This document shows positions 40,130 through 50,005 of a stretch of DNA of 64,000 nt, piece after piece. Numbering within the stretch: position 1 is the first letter of the stretch; each line of letters opens with the position of its first letter. The notes beneath the pieces are model-generated. The model was given only the letters and a program-made list of their open reading frames with translations, was not told the DNA's origin and did no database searches. Both the position numbers and the translations under genes were made by a program. Source of the DNA: Corynebacterium meitnerae (GTDB lineage Bacteria > Actinomycetota > Actinomycetes > Mycobacteriales > Mycobacteriaceae); assembly GCF_027570075.1 (NCBI RefSeq), contig NZ_JAKMUS010000001.1, positions 186,001 through 250,000 on the forward strand. Direction: 5' to 3'.

Positions 40130-40666
40130 CTAGTCCTCTGGCATATAGCGGGCTTCCAGTGCGCGGAAGTCCTTCACAGCGGCGATTGCCCGCTCCTTGT
40201 CAGCAGACTGGATCGCCCACAGCGGCACGTATTCAAACTCCGGCAGTTCCAACCGCGCCATGCGGGACCCCTGCGGGAATGCCAAACCGTAGATGACCAC
40301 CCAGGAGTAAAAGCGGGTGCCAATGATGTTGCGGACTTCTACCCCGTCCTCATTCACGCGCACGCGCGGGCGGGACAGGCCAATCCATGTAGCGATGGAC
40401 AGGATCAAACCAATACCGGGGAACGCAAACTTATCAATGGTCGTGACGGCCGCACCCGTAAATTCAATGTCCACGACAGCACCCATGAAGATGTGCACAG
40501 CCATGATGAGCACCACGAGGATAAGAGCAACACGCTTCAAAGCTGGGGAGGTGATCTCCAGCTCCCACGGCTTCGTCGACGTCATCGCATGAGGGTCCAA
40601 CGCGTTGTAGTACGCCAGGTCCCGGTTGCTGATGCTTGCTCCCGGTGCGCCGTTTGTGTCAGTCAC
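40130..40666 (-). CDS. Membrane protein with PH-like domain
   Basis: 178 residues. Two membrane segments ([19 protein letters not shown] around residues 47-65; [16 protein letters not shown] around 82-97) are followed by a PH-type beta domain ([20 protein letters not shown]). GTG start. It occupies the conserved slot between uvrC and ribH seen in C. glutamicum. Function unknown. Confidence 0.8.
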   Translation of the reverse strand: MTDTNGAPGASISNRDLAYYNALDPHAMTSTKPWELEITSPALKRVALILVVLIMAVHIFMGAVVDIEFTGAAVTTIDKFAFPGIGLILSIATWIGLSRPRVRVNEDGVEVRNIIGTRFYSWVVIYGLAFPQGSRMARLELPEFEYVPLWAIQSADKERAIAAVKDFRALEARYMPED

Positions 40667-40757
40667 TGCACTCTTCCGTGGTCGTTGTTTGGGTCGTTGC
40701 TTACTGAAGTTTTCTCACGTCATCCTACCCACGCGGCCGCGGGGGCGACAATATCCA

Positions 40758-41255
40758 TCACCAGTGGTCGTTCGTGCGCGGGGCGAATGCCCGGACTCGC
40801 GCCAAGGTCAGCGCCGTGGACAAAGCTGCATCCATGGCTTCTGCGCCCTTATCTTCCTTCGTGCCCGGCCCACCGGTGCGCGCGATGGCCTGGTCGAGGT
40901 TCTCAACAGTGAGCACGCCATTGCCCACCGGGACCTGCTCATCCAAAGCCACGCGGGTGAGGCCCTCCGTGACGGAATCGCAAACATAATCAAAGTGGGC
41001 GGTCTCGCCGCGGATCACGCAGCCCAGTGCCACAACAGCGTCGAAACGTCGTGCGCACGCCTGCGCGACGACGGGCAGTTCCAAAGCTCCCGCCACAGTA
41101 AAGAGCTCGGCCTTCGCGCCCGCCTCACGCGCAGCTGCGAGTGCACGATCGCGCAGCTTATCGACGATCTCCGCATTCCACTCCGTCACCACCACCGCCA
41201 CCGTCAGCCCTTCAGCTGCGATACGGCGTGGTGCGGGTGCTCCAGTCGTTGCCAT
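40758..41255 (-). CDS. ribH: 6,7-dimethyl-8-ribityllumazine synthase
   Basis: 165 residues from ATG 41255 with GAAAGGGAAGG upstream. Motifs [30 protein letters not shown] and [18 protein letters not shown] with the catalytic histidine are conserved. It joins the RibBA butanone phosphate to the ribitylaminopyrimidine. It is the last gene of the riboflavin run, 17 bases after ribBA. Confidence 0.95.
   Translation of the reverse strand: MATTGAPAPRRIAAEGLTVAVVVTEWNAEIVDKLRDRALAAAREAGAKAELFTVAGALELPVVAQACARRFDAVVALGCVIRGETAHFDYVCDSVTEGLTRVALDEQVPVGNGVLTVENLDQAIARTGGPGTKEDKGAEAMDAALSTALTLARVRAFAPRTNDHW
41156..41166 (+). repeat. 11-mer GCTTATCGACG, copy 13
   Basis: Exact copy in ribH; on the gene strand it encodes VDK. 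Confidence 0.9.
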
Positions 41256-41272
41256 GGATGAACCTTCCCTTT

Positions 41273-42517
41273 CTATCCCTGAACCTGCTCCCACTCAGCG
41301 ACAAGGGGCAGGTCATGCCCCATTCGATCTCGCTTGGTGCGCAGGTACTGAATGTTGTCATGGTTGGGTGCGATCTCAATGCGCGTACGGCCGGAAATGA
41401 TGGGGCCATAACCGCTTAAGGCTTCGACTTTCTCTGGATTGTTCGACAGGATGTCGGCGGAAGCAATGCCCAGATCCGCGATGATGTGGCCGGCGACGGA
41501 GTACTCCCTAGCGTCGATAGGCAAGCCCTGCTCCAAGTTCGCATCGATGGTGTCCAGACCTTCTTCCTGCAGCCGGTACGCCTGCAGTTTGTGCAGCAGA
41601 CCAATGCCGCGCCCCTCATGGCCACGGACATAAATGATCACGCCGCGCCCAGCCTCTTGGATCGTGCGCATGGATTCATGCAGTTGCGGGCCGCAATCGC
41701 AGCGCAAGGAAGCAAACACATCGCCGGTCAAGCACTCAGAGTGGACGCGGACAAGCACATCATTGCCATCGGTGACGTTGCCGGTGACGAGGGCGATGTG
41801 CTCGGTGCCGTCGACAAGCGAGCGATAACCGTACGCCGTGAACACGCCGAATGCCGTGGGCAGCGTGGTCGTGACTGCTCGTTCCACGATGCGCTCAGTG
41901 CGGCGGCGGTATGCGATGAGCTGTGCGATGGAGATCATCGGCAGATTGTGCTCGTCTGCGAATTCGCGCAGCTCCGGCCCGCGAGCCATGTCTGTTGGAT
42001 CTTTCTCCGAGACGATCTCGCAGAGCACACCCACCGGAGTGCAACCTGCCATCCTGGCAAGATCAACGGAGGCCTCCGTGTGTCCGTCACGCGTGAGCAC
42101 CCCGCCGGCCCGGGCGCGCAGCGGCACGATGTGGCCTGGACGCGTGAAGTCTTGCGCAGTGCTCTCCGGGTTGGCCAGACGACGAATTGTCTCAGCTCGC
42201 GAGGTTGCGGAAATACCCGTGGTGCCCGTCGCCGCATCGACGGTGATGGCATACGCGGTCCCACGTGCGTCCTCGTTCTGCGCCACCATCGGTGGCAGAT
42301 CCAGACGGGTAGCCGCCTCATCTTCCATTGCTACGCAAATGTAGCCGGAGGAATAGCGGACCATGAACGCCACCAATTCCGGTGTGGCGTGCTGCGCGGC
42401 AAAGATGAGATCACCTTCATTCTCACGGTCCTCATCATCCACCACGACCACCGCACCACCTCGGGCGATGGCCGCTACAGCATCTTCCACAGAATCAAGG
42501 CGCAGCGAGTCCATCAT
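41273..42517 (-). CDS. ribBA: Bifunctional DHBP synthase / GTP cyclohydrolase II
   Basis: 414 residues. The N-terminal half has [18 protein letters not shown] and [20 protein letters not shown] (3,4-dihydroxy-2-butanone 4-phosphate synthase); the C-terminal half has [19 protein letters not shown] with the three zinc cysteines and [17 protein letters not shown] (GTP cyclohydrolase II). Both precursors of riboflavin are thus made by one protein. The ATG overlaps the ribE stop as ATGA. Confidence 0.96.
   Translation of the reverse strand: MMDSLRLDSVEDAVAAIARGGAVVVVDDEDRENEGDLIFAAQHATPELVAFMVRYSSGYICVAMEDEAATRLDLPPMVAQNEDARGTAYAITVDAATGTTGISATSRAETIRRLANPESTAQDFTRPGHIVPLRARAGGVLTRDGHTEASVDLARMAGCTPVGVLCEIVSEKDPTDMARGPELREFADEHNLPMISIAQLIAYRRRTERIVERAVTTTLPTAFGVFTAYGYRSLVDGTEHIALVTGNVTDGNDVLVRVHSECLTGDVFASLRCDCGPQLHESMRTIQEAGRGVIIYVRGHEGRGIGLLHKLQAYRLQEEGLDTIDANLEQGLPIDAREYSVAGHIIADLGIASADILSNNPEKVEALSGYGPIISGRTRIEIAPNHDNIQYLRTKRDRMGHDLPLVAEWEQVQG
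41512..41522 (-). repeat. Near copy of the 11-mer (one mismatch)
   Basis: CGTCGATAGGC in ribBA differs from the complement of the 11-mer at one base. Confidence 0.45.
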
Positions 42518-43116
42518 GGCTTTAGATGGTAGCCCCCAACCATTTTCTCAACATACTTGGCCACCACGTCCACTTCGAGGTTCACCGGCTCCCCCACCGC
42601 CATTTCCCCAAACGTCGTGTCGGCCAGGGTTGTGGGGATGAGGGACACCTCGAGGAAATCCTCCCCAACAGCGGAAACAGTGAGAGAGGTCCCGTTGATA
42701 GCGATGGAGCCTTTCTCCACCACATACCGCGCCAAGTCCGTGGGCAGGGCGAAGCGCAGGACCTCCCAATGCTCCGATGGCGTGCGGCTGAGAAGCTCGC
42801 CTACGCCGTCAACATGGCCCTGGACGATATGTCCACCCAGCCGTGTCCCGGCAGCCAGCGCGCGCTCCAGGTTGACGCGGGAGCCGACCTCGTAGCTGCC
42901 TAAACGGGAGCGGTTCAAGGTCTCCTGCATGACGTCGGCCGTGAAACCCTCGGGGAGCTTATCGACGACCGTCAGGCATACACCGTCCACCGCGATGGAA
43001 TCGCCGGGTGCGGCATCGCTGGTCACCAGTGGCCCACGCACAGTGAGCCGGACAGCGTCGTTGAGCTGCTCCAGCTTTTCGACGCAGCCCACTTCCTCAA
43101 CCAAACCCGTAAACAT
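42514..43116 (-). CDS. ribE: Riboflavin synthase, alpha subunit
   Basis: 200 residues from ATG 43116 ([10 protein letters not shown]), made of two tandem lumazine-binding repeats: [15 protein letters not shown] in the first and [15 protein letters not shown] in the second. It dismutates lumazine to riboflavin. The ATG shares one base with the ribD stop (TGATG), and the stop overlaps ribBA, so ribD-ribE-ribBA are translationally coupled. It is called ribC in some corynebacterial annotations. Confidence 0.95.
   Translation of the reverse strand: MFTGLVEEVGCVEKLEQLNDAVRLTVRGPLVTSDAAPGDSIAVDGVCLTVVDKLPEGFTADVMQETLNRSRLGSYEVGSRVNLERALAAGTRLGGHIVQGHVDGVGELLSRTPSEHWEVLRFALPTDLARYVVEKGSIAINGTSLTVSAVGEDFLEVSLIPTTLADTTFGEMAVGEPVNLEVDVVAKYVEKMVGGYHLKP
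42957..42967 (+). repeat. 11-mer GCTTATCGACG, copy 14
   Basis: Exact copy in ribE; on the gene strand it encodes VDK. Confidence 0.9.
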
Positions 43117-44135
43117 CAGTCGTTCCTGTCCTTCCTGCACAGTTCTATGACGGCATCCTCCCCCAAGGAAAACGCGTCATACAGTTTGTAGCGCTTCGCA
43201 TCGCCGATCGTATCCACCAGTGGTCCATCCAAAAGCCCGCGTCCGCCACCGAAAAGCATCGGGGCAACATAGGCAGTGATCCGATCCACCACATCCAGTT
43301 CAAACACGCTGCGCATCAGCGTCGGCCCACCTTCGACGAGAACGTCCCGTGCTCCGGATTCATAGAGTGCCACGAATGCTTCTTCCGGGGTGGGGTACTG
43401 CTCGAAACCAAGCCGGGTCAGGTTGCCCTCGGGGACCTCACGGGTACCCACCACGATGCGGCGGGGCTGGTTGGGCAAAAGCGAACCATCCCGGTCACGT
43501 GCGGTCAGCGATGGGTTATCCGCAAGAGCGGTACCGGTACCGACGACGATGGCATCACGCATCGCCCGATCAAAGTGCACGTACTGGCGCGTTTCTGGTC
43601 CCGTAATCCACTGGCTCGTGCCATCGGGGGCTGCCGTGAAGCCGTCGAGGGTGGCCGCGAATTTCGCGGTGACGGACACGCGCCCGTAACGCACTGAGTC
43701 CAGCCACGGCTCAAGGCCTTCAACAGGGAAATCCACCTGCGTGACCTCCACACCGTGCGCGCGGAGATAATCGGCACCGCCGGCTGCCTGAGGGTTGGGG
43801 TCATCGTTGACGTAGTACACGTGGGCAATGCCTGCTGCCACGATCGCCTCAGCGCACGGACCGGTCCGGCCGGTGTGGTTGCACGGCTCGAGTGTCACCG
43901 CCAAGGAAGCGCCCTTCAAGCGTTCGGGGTTTATGCTCGCAGCCTGATCAAGCGCGACACGTTCAGCATGGCGGCCGCCTGGTGGCTCGGTTCCACCGGT
44001 GGCGATGATCCCATTGGCATCAAAGACAGCACAGCCCACCGCTGGGTTCGGGCTCGTGGTCCCGCGGACCTTGTGGCCGGCATTACGCGCCGCGATAAGG
44101 GCGGACTGCACCGCCTCGGGGATGTCGCGGACCAT
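43116..44135 (-). CDS. ribD: Riboflavin deaminase/reductase RibD
   Basis: 339 residues. The deaminase half carries the zinc motif PGGRHAERVAL and TLEPCNHTGRTGPCAEAI; the reductase half has VTAKFAATLDGFTA, DAIVVGTGTALADNPSLT and VLVEGGPTLMRS for NADPH and substrate. It performs the second and third steps from GTP to riboflavin. The ATG directly abuts the rpe stop. I see no FMN riboswitch ahead of it. Confidence 0.95.
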   Translation of the reverse strand: MVRDIPEAVQSALIAARNAGHKVRGTTSPNPAVGCAVFDANGIIATGGTEPPGGRHAERVALDQAASINPERLKGASLAVTLEPCNHTGRTGPCAEAIVAAGIAHVYYVNDDPNPQAAGGADYLRAHGVEVTQVDFPVEGLEPWLDSVRYGRVSVTAKFAATLDGFTAAPDGTSQWITGPETRQYVHFDRAMRDAIVVGTGTALADNPSLTARDRDGSLLPNQPRRIVVGTREVPEGNLTRLGFEQYPTPEEAFVALYESGARDVLVEGGPTLMRSVFELDVVDRITAYVAPMLFGGGRGLLDGPLVDTIGDAKRYKLYDAFSLGEDAVIELCRKDRND

Positions 44136-44798
44136 TTAGCGGTTCGCGGCGATGGTGGCCAGATCGCGGAGGGTTTCCACTGCCTCAGCCGGGTCCTCTG
44201 CACCAAACACAGCGGAACCAGCCACGAAGGCGTTCACCCCGGCCTCGGCAGCCAGTTCGATGGTGGAGGCGGAGATGCCGCCGTCGATTCCAATAATCGT
44301 CGATAAGCCAGCCTCTTCAATGCGCTCCCGCAGGGTGGCAACCTTGCTCAGCACCTCCGGCATGAACTTCTGGCCGCCGAAGCCCGGCTCCACGCTCATG
44401 ACCATGACCTGCTCAAAATGCCCAATATCGTCGAGGTACGGCTCGATCGGCGTGCCCGGCTTGATCGCAAACCCGGCCTGCACCCCGAGGTCGTGAAGCT
44501 GCTTAGCGGCAGCAATGTGGTCATCCGTCGCCTCAATGTGGAAGATGAGGCGGTCACCACCAGCCTTAATGTAGGTCTCAAACCAGCGCTCCGGCTCCTC
44601 GATCATCATGTGGATGTCCAGGAACTGCTCCGTCACGCCGTCAACCGCCTTGGTCACGTCCGGACCGAAAGACAGGTTGGGCACAAAGTGGCCATCCATG
44701 ATGTCCACGTGGAGTAAGTCAGCAGACGGTACCTTCTTCACATCCGCGCCAAGCGCAGCGTAATCAGCGGCCAGGATTGACGGAGCAATGTAGATCAT
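44136..44798 (-). CDS. rpe: Ribulose-phosphate 3-epimerase
   Basis: 220 residues. The barrel motifs APSILAADYAALG, LHVDIMDGHFVPNLSFGP (metal histidines and catalytic aspartate), VMSVEPGFGGQKF and IGIDGGI are all intact. It interconverts ribulose and xylulose 5-phosphates and so feeds the riboflavin precursor pool. It heads the rpe-ribD-ribE-ribBA-ribH run, with TAGAGT 6 bases ahead of its ATG. Confidence 0.96.
   Translation of the reverse strand: MIYIAPSILAADYAALGADVKKVPSADLLHVDIMDGHFVPNLSFGPDVTKAVDGVTEQFLDIHMMIEEPERWFETYIKAGGDRLIFHIEATDDHIAAAKQLHDLGVQAGFAIKPGTPIEPYLDDIGHFEQVMVMSVEPGFGGQKFMPEVLSKVATLRERIEEAGLSTIIGIDGGISASTIELAAEAGVNAFVAGSAVFGAEDPAEAVETLRDLATIAANR
44298..44308 (-). repeat. 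11-mer GCTTATCGACG, copy 15
   Basis: Exact copy in rpe in a frame encoding LST, unlike the commoner LID frame. Confidence 0.9.
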
Positions 44799-44804
44799 GC
44801 CCCC

Positions 44805-44810
44805 ACTCTA
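44805..44810 (-). promoter_or_regulatory. -10 box, leaderless start of rpe
   Basis: On the minus strand TAGAGT ends 6 bases before the ATG at 44798. Confidence 0.4.
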
Positions 44811-44821
44811 CTTCCTGGCGG

Positions 44822-44902
44822 TGAAGGATTTAACATGGCCATTTTCATGAGCTGGGTGTTTGCTCCGCGCAACCCCGCTGTCGCTTTGTGTCAAATCCTT
44901 CA
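44822..44902. other. Inverted repeat between rsmB and rpe
   Basis: TGAAGGATTT (44822-44831) and AAATCCTTCA (44893-44902) are perfect inverted copies; the right arm includes the rsmB stop. The long spacer makes a terminator unlikely. Confidence 0.3.
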
Positions 44903-46333
44903 TCGCTTGCGTAGAACAGCAAAGAACATCGCGTCCGTCCCGTGGCGGTGGGGCCACATTTGCACGCTTGGGTGAGTACCCACGTCCTTCATGCCGCACG
45001 TGAACTCATGTGCGCTGAGTTCTTCAACGGTCCCGGTATCTAGGACTTTGTCCACGATCCCGCGGGTTTCCCTGATATCGGGGGAACACGTGGAGTACAC
45101 GACAACCCCGCCGGGCTTGGTGAGTTCGATGGCGGAGGTCAGCAGCTCCGCCTGGAGAGTGTTGAGTTCCTTAATGTCGCTCTCGGACTTGCGCCAGCGG
45201 GCCTCCGGGCGGCGTCGCAGAGCACCGAGGCCGGAGCAGGGAGCGTCAACGAGGACGCGGTCGTAGCCGGGCTCCAAACCTGGCTTGCGGCCATCGCCGA
45301 CGTGTACCGTGACGGGAAGGTCTTGGGTGGTCTTGCGGATGAGGTCGGCACGGGTCTCGCTGACCTCCACGGCGTCAACGTGGGCGCCGTCAATGGCGGC
45401 GATGGCACCCATGAGCGCTGCCTTGCCGCCCGGGCCAGCGCACAGATCCAGCCAGCGGCCGCTGTCCGCATCGACGGGAACTTCCGTCACTGCACGGGCG
45501 ATGAGCTGGGAGCCCTCGTCCTGAACCGCTGCCATGCGGTCGCGGACCGGCTGCAGCGCGCCAGGATCACCGCTGTCGAGGTACACCGCGTATGGGCTGT
45601 AGCGTCCTTCTTCCCCACCCGTCGTCAGGGCTAGTTCTTCTGCGGAAAGCTCACCCGGGCGTGCAACCAGGTGCACCACGGGGCGCTCCGAATCGGCGAG
45701 GAGAGCCTTTTCAAGTTCCTCGGCCCCCGCGCCCTCGGGATCGACGCCAAGTGCGGTAGCAAACGAGCGCGCAATCCACTCTGGGTGTGCTGTGCGGAAA
45801 GCAACAGCAGCGAGCGGCTCGGTGGGGCTGACCTTCTGCAGCCACTGTGACGCTGGGGTCCGCGTGACAGTGCGCAGGATGCCGTTGACAAAGCCCTTTG
45901 CTTTGGCCTGACCAGCAGCCTCCACGAGACGGACCGACGTATCCACAGCAGCATGCGCATCCACGCGGGTGTACAACAGCTGGTAAACGCCCAAGCGCAG
46001 AGCGGTGAGAACGTTCGGATCAAGGTCAGCCAGTGGGCGCGAGGAGCACTCCCCGATCACAGCATCAAGGACCCCTTGGGAACGCAGCGCGCCGTAGGCA
46101 AGCTCCGTGGCAAAAGCGGCATCACGGCCTTTGATCTTCCGCTCGCGGAGCAACTGTGGCAGGACAAGGTTGCCGTAGGCGTCCTCGACTTCCACACGGA
46201 GCAGAACGTCGAAGGCTGCCTCACGCGCCTTATCCCCCATGCTCTGAATCTGCTGTGCTGATTGAGGAGCTTTGCTGGGCTGCCTCTTCGCCTGCCGCGC
46301 ACTCTTGGTGCGGGACCGAAAACCACCGCTCAC
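44900..46333 (-). CDS. rsmB: 16S rRNA m5C967 methyltransferase RsmB
   Basis: 477 residues. A basic tail, then a NusB-like RNA-binding domain (AREAAFDVLLRVEVEDAYGN to about residue 170), then the SAM-dependent domain with LDLCAGPGGKAALMGAIA, the first cysteine motif VLVDAPCSGLGALRRRPE and the catalytic YSTCSPD. It methylates C967 of 16S rRNA. The GTG start overlaps the fmt stop as GTGA. Confidence 0.93.
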   Translation of the reverse strand: MSGGFRSRTKSARQAKRQPSKAPQSAQQIQSMGDKAREAAFDVLLRVEVEDAYGNLVLPQLLRERKIKGRDAAFATELAYGALRSQGVLDAVIGECSSRPLADLDPNVLTALRLGVYQLLYTRVDAHAAVDTSVRLVEAAGQAKAKGFVNGILRTVTRTPASQWLQKVSPTEPLAAVAFRTAHPEWIARSFATALGVDPEGAGAEELEKALLADSERPVVHLVARPGELSAEELALTTGGEEGRYSPYAVYLDSGDPGALQPVRDRMAAVQDEGSQLIARAVTEVPVDADSGRWLDLCAGPGGKAALMGAIAAIDGAHVDAVEVSETRADLIRKTTQDLPVTVHVGDGRKPGLEPGYDRVLVDAPCSGLGALRRRPEARWRKSESDIKELNTLQAELLTSAIELTKPGGVVVYSTCSPDIRETRGIVDKVLDTGTVEELSAHEFTCGMKDVGTHPSVQMWPHRHGTDAMFFAVLRKR

Positions 46334-47256
46334 TCGAACACCACTCCCTCAGCACTCTGCAGACCACGCGCCCAGTCAGCGGCGGCCATCATCTTCTTTC
46401 CTGGTGGTTGGACCATCTGCAATACCACCGGAGTCGTCCCAGTGCCCACCGTCACGGAGTTCTTGGTCACGGTCAGGTGGCCGGGGCTGGTAGGGGCCAA
46501 GGAGTCGCTGATAAGCACTGGCCCGACCTTGACCCGCTGGCCCTCGAGCATTGTCCACGCACCGGGGCCTGGGGTGTAGGCGCGGATTGCGCGGTCGATG
46601 TTTACTGCGGGTGCAGACCAATCAATCCGGGCATCATCTTTTTCGATCTTCGGCGCGTAGCTGGCCTCCCCCTCCTGTGGTGTCAGCGTTGCTGTGCCGG
46701 CAGCGAGTTCATCCATGGTGCGGACGAGGAGATCCGCGCCGCTGTAGGCGAGGCGCGTGAGCAAGTCATCAGCCGTATCGGTGGGGCGGATCGGCTCCGA
46801 CATCTGGCAGATGATGTCGCCGGTATCCAGGCCGGCGTCAATGTGGAAAGTGGTGGCTCCGCTGAATTCATCACCGTGCAAAATGCCTGCCTGAACAGGT
46901 GCGGCACCGCGCCACTGCGGCAACTGGGAGAAGTGCAGGTTCACCCATCCGTGCGTGGGGATGTCTAGGTAGTCCTCCGGGATCAGATTGCCGTACGCAA
47001 CCACTGGGATGGCGTCCGGGGCAAGGGCCTGCAGGCGTCCCTTCACGTCCTCGTTCCCCTTCAACGTGGTCGGGGTGAGAACCTCAATCCCGTGTTCCAG
47101 GGCCAAAGCCTTCACCGGCGAGGGGTGCAGGGTACGCCCACGGCCCCGCTTCGCATCGGGGCGGGTCAACACCGCAACAACCTCATGGTCAGAAGCAATG
47201 AGCTTCTCCAACGCAACAACCGCCGGCTCAGGCGTACCAGCAAACACAAGGCGCAT
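46330..47256 (-). CDS. fmt: Methionyl-tRNA formyltransferase
   Basis: 308 residues. MRLVFAGTPEPAVVALEKL begins the formyl-transferase fold; the active-site region is VNLHFSQLPQWRGAAPVQ (usually SLLP, here SQLP) with TTFHIDAGLDTGDI; the C-terminal tRNA-binding domain follows. It formylates initiator Met-tRNA and sits next to def, which removes the formyl group later. Confidence 0.94.
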   Translation of the reverse strand: MRLVFAGTPEPAVVALEKLIASDHEVVAVLTRPDAKRGRGRTLHPSPVKALALEHGIEVLTPTTLKGNEDVKGRLQALAPDAIPVVAYGNLIPEDYLDIPTHGWVNLHFSQLPQWRGAAPVQAGILHGDEFSGATTFHIDAGLDTGDIICQMSEPIRPTDTADDLLTRLAYSGADLLVRTMDELAAGTATLTPQEGEASYAPKIEKDDARIDWSAPAVNIDRAIRAYTPGPGAWTMLEGQRVKVGPVLISDSLAPTSPGHLTVTKNSVTVGTGTTPVVLQMVQPPGKKMMAAADWARGLQSAEGVVFE

Positions 47257-47295
47257 TATCTGTTCTCCTCTTCCCTAGCTTTCCCAAGCCCTCGA

Positions 47296-47805
47296 CTACT
47301 GCTGCTCGTCCGACTGGAACCAGTCCATGCCGCGGATAATCTCCATTGTTTCTTTCCGCACTTCTGGATCAAGGCGGCGCAGATACAGCACACCGTCCAA
47401 ATGATCCGTCTCGTGCTGAATGCACCGGGCCAGCAAGCCACTGGCACTGATGGTCACCGGACGGCCCATCACATCAAAACCACGGGCGATCACGGAATCA
47501 TGCCGCACAACTTCCGCCTGCACATCCGGGATAGACAGGCAGCCCTCCATACCAATCTGGACCAGATCACCCACTGGCTCCCACTCCGGGTTCACCAACG
47601 CGCCGCGCAGCCCATCGCAGTCATACACGAAGATGCGCTGGGCCAGACCAATCTGATTAGCGGCTAAGCCAACTCCACCAGCATCATCCATGGTTTCGAG
47701 CATGTCGGCGGCGAGGGTGGCCAGGGCGTCGTCGAAAAGCTCAATGCTTTGCGCTTCGGTATTGAGGATCGGATCACCGAAAATCCGGATGGGGCGAACT
47801 GTCAT
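47296..47805 (-). CDS. def: Peptide deformylase
   Basis: 169 residues from ATG 47805 (MTVRPIRIFGDP), which TAGACT precedes by 7 bases; a longer frame upstream has no conserved content. The three metal motifs are GGVGLAANQIG, MEGCLSIPD and the HExxH segment CIQHETDHLDG. It removes N-formyl groups from new proteins. Confidence 0.95.
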   Translation of the reverse strand: MTVRPIRIFGDPILNTEAQSIELFDDALATLAADMLETMDDAGGVGLAANQIGLAQRIFVYDCDGLRGALVNPEWEPVGDLVQIGMEGCLSIPDVQAEVVRHDSVIARGFDVMGRPVTISASGLLARCIQHETDHLDGVLYLRRLDPEVRKETMEIIRGMDWFQSDEQQ

Positions 47806-47812
47806 GGGCGCG

Positions 47813-47818
47813 AGTCTA
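47813..47818 (-). promoter_or_regulatory. -10 box, leaderless start of def
   Basis: On the minus strand TAGACT ends 7 bases before the ATG at 47805. Confidence 0.5.
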
Positions 47819-47836
47819 CCTAGGTGCGAGGGTGCC

Positions 47837-49852
47837 CTAGCCGATGTGCATCGGGTTGACCTGAATCCGCAGCGGCGCATCCTGCTTGCGCGTTGCCCGG
47901 TTCACATTCGCCGCGCGTAACGCCTTGCCCAACGCATTGCGGGATGACAGCGGCGTGCGAATAAGCACGCGCTGCGCCTCCCCCAACGTTGCGCGGTCCC
48001 ACTCACCCGGCAGATCCATACCGGGCGGCAGATCAACCGGCCCAAGAATATCCACCTGATCAGGCAGATCAATGTGCTCCAAGAAATCAGTCAGCGCTTC
48101 ACGCGGCGCATCGACGGCCGCCATATGAACCGCTGGCGGGAAGCGCACCTCGCGGCGGGCGGCCAGTTCCAACGCCGCGTGGCCAGGCGCGTCCCAACGA
48201 ATGAAATGCTGCACGACGGGAAGGCTCGGATCCGCCACAACCACGACGTCCCCGCCTTTGCTATGCGGGGCAACAAGCGTGGCCGCCGCCATCCACTTGT
48301 GCATCGTCTCCTCTGTCGCACGCAGGTCAGGGCGCCCCAACAGCGCCCACGTATCCAGTAGGACCGCGGCACCGTACGTGCCACCGCCTTCAATGCGGGG
48401 CTCCGCACCCGGTGTAGCCACCACCACGGCGGCTTTATCCGGAATCTCTGCATGAATGCGCTCACCCCACGAAGAAATCACGGTGGCAGGGGCAAAAGCC
48501 CGTCCGAGTTCCTCAGCGGTGCGCTGCGTGCCGAGGACGACGGCTCGCAGACGGTGTGAACCGCACGAGGGACACGAATACGCACTATCAATCCGCCCAC
48601 ACCACCGGCAGGTGGGTGCTGCTGCTTCCCCACCACTGGGCAACCCCAACGGGCCATTACACGCACGGCAACGCGCCGGGGTGCGGCAGATACCGCAGGC
48701 CAACGCCTGGACATAACCCGCACGAGGAACCTGAAACAGCACGGGCTTGTTCTCCGCCAAGGCGCGGCGGGCCGCAGCAAAGGCAACAGAGGGCAAGCGC
48801 GCGGCACCGGCACGCGGGTCCCGCTGCAGCTCAAAATCACTGTCACCCGCTGCATGGATGTGCGGCGAGCGAGTGCGCAGCGCATTACGGGCGGCGACCA
48901 ACGAGTGCATCCAGCCAGACTCCACCAGCAGTTGTGTCTCCGCTGTCCGGCCGTGGCCACCGATGATGAGGGAGGCTTTCTCCACTGCTGACCGCGTAGT
49001 CAACACCTCCCGCGCGTGGGTGTAGGGCGCGCGGGGATCCACCAGGGAATCGTCCCCGTCAAACATGACCACCGCCAGCTTCAGGTTGTTCACCGGCGCG
49101 AAAGCAGCAGACCGCGTCCCAATAACCAGCCGCCCCTGCCCATGCAACACCGACAAGAACCGGCTGTACCGTGCCTGCGGCCCAAGGGATGCCGTCAATG
49201 TGGTGATCTGCTTCGGGCCGACGTGTTCAGCCAGCGCCGCGGCCATCCGGTCCACGTCCTTCTGGTCGGGTAGGACGATGAGGGCCCCTCCACCGTCGAT
49301 AGCAACCTTGGCTGCCAGTGCTGCGAGCGCTGCTGCCCAATCATCACCGGGGGCCACCTGCCATGCGGCGCGGGCGAGTGTCCCCGTGACCACAGCATCC
49401 ACAAAGGACTCGCCGTACTCATAGGCACTCCACGCGGAAAGATCCGGCTCTTTAGCCTCCCCCTGGTCCTCCCACGGCGAGGTAGTGTCAGTCTGCTCCG
49501 CCTTCACGTGGCGCGGCGGAATAGCGGTGCGAAGAATATCCGAACGCACCGCCGCGTAACGGTCGGCCAAGTTATCCACCAGGCTCCGGATCTGCTCCGG
49601 ATAGACAACCTCAGACGAAATCACACGCTCAATGAACCGGATCTTGCCTTCATGTTCGGATGTGGCCACGCGCTCCAACACAAGCGCATCCGCCAGCCGG
49701 CCAGCGAAACGAATGCGCACACGAACCCCCGGCTGCGCGGCTGCTGAATCTTCCTCGGTGACCAGGTAATCAAAAGGCCTATCTAAGTGCGGCAATCCAA
49801 GGAGCGGCAGCACGCGCACCACAGGGAGTTCGGCGGCGAGCGTTTCTGGCAT
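47837..49852 (-). CDS. priA: Primosomal protein N' (PriA), helicase-degenerate
   Basis: 671 residues from ATG 49852. The N-terminal 3'BD (VRVLPLLGLPHLDRPFDYLV) and the zinc region with paired cysteines (ACGICRTPARCRACNG, then CRWCGRIDSAYSCPSCGSHR) identify PriA. The expected Walker A GxTGSGKT is absent (the site reads TLARAAWQVAPGDDW), and the DEEH box is replaced by MFDGDDSLVD. This loss is described for actinobacterial PriA proteins, so helicase activity is unlikely while primosome loading may remain. It precedes def by 31 bases. Confidence 0.9.
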   Translation of the reverse strand: MPETLAAELPVVRVLPLLGLPHLDRPFDYLVTEEDSAAAQPGVRVRIRFAGRLADALVLERVATSEHEGKIRFIERVISSEVVYPEQIRSLVDNLADRYAAVRSDILRTAIPPRHVKAEQTDTTSPWEDQGEAKEPDLSAWSAYEYGESFVDAVVTGTLARAAWQVAPGDDWAAALAALAAKVAIDGGGALIVLPDQKDVDRMAAALAEHVGPKQITTLTASLGPQARYSRFLSVLHGQGRLVIGTRSAAFAPVNNLKLAVVMFDGDDSLVDPRAPYTHAREVLTTRSAVEKASLIIGGHGRTAETQLLVESGWMHSLVAARNALRTRSPHIHAAGDSDFELQRDPRAGAARLPSVAFAAARRALAENKPVLFQVPRAGYVQALACGICRTPARCRACNGPLGLPSGGEAAAPTCRWCGRIDSAYSCPSCGSHRLRAVVLGTQRTAEELGRAFAPATVISSWGERIHAEIPDKAAVVVATPGAEPRIEGGGTYGAAVLLDTWALLGRPDLRATEETMHKWMAAATLVAPHSKGGDVVVVADPSLPVVQHFIRWDAPGHAALELAARREVRFPPAVHMAAVDAPREALTDFLEHIDLPDQVDILGPVDLPPGMDLPGEWDRATLGEAQRVLIRTPLSSRNALGKALRAANVNRATRKQDAPLRIQVNPMHIG

Positions 49853-49859
49853 GGGCATG

Positions 49860-49865
49860 ATCCTA
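49860..49865 (-). promoter_or_regulatory. -10 box, leaderless start of priA
   Basis: On the minus strand TAGGAT ends 7 bases before the ATG at 49852, which is the reason this start is preferred over the ATG six bases upstream. Confidence 0.4.
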
Positions 49866-50005
49866 GCGGGCACCCACGACACCCCCTCCGTAGTTCGTTT
49901 TTTACCAAGGCAGAGGGCATAATCTATTCGTCTTATTTTCCTGTTTCTGCTTCACCGTCTGCCCATGCGCACCCGGTGCGACTTAGTTGGAGTCTGCGTT
50001 TAACT

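Noticed and set aside
44136-44899. An FMN riboswitch ahead of the riboflavin genes
   Set aside because: rpe and ribD abut with no leader, and the 101 bases before rpe lack the FMN aptamer core.
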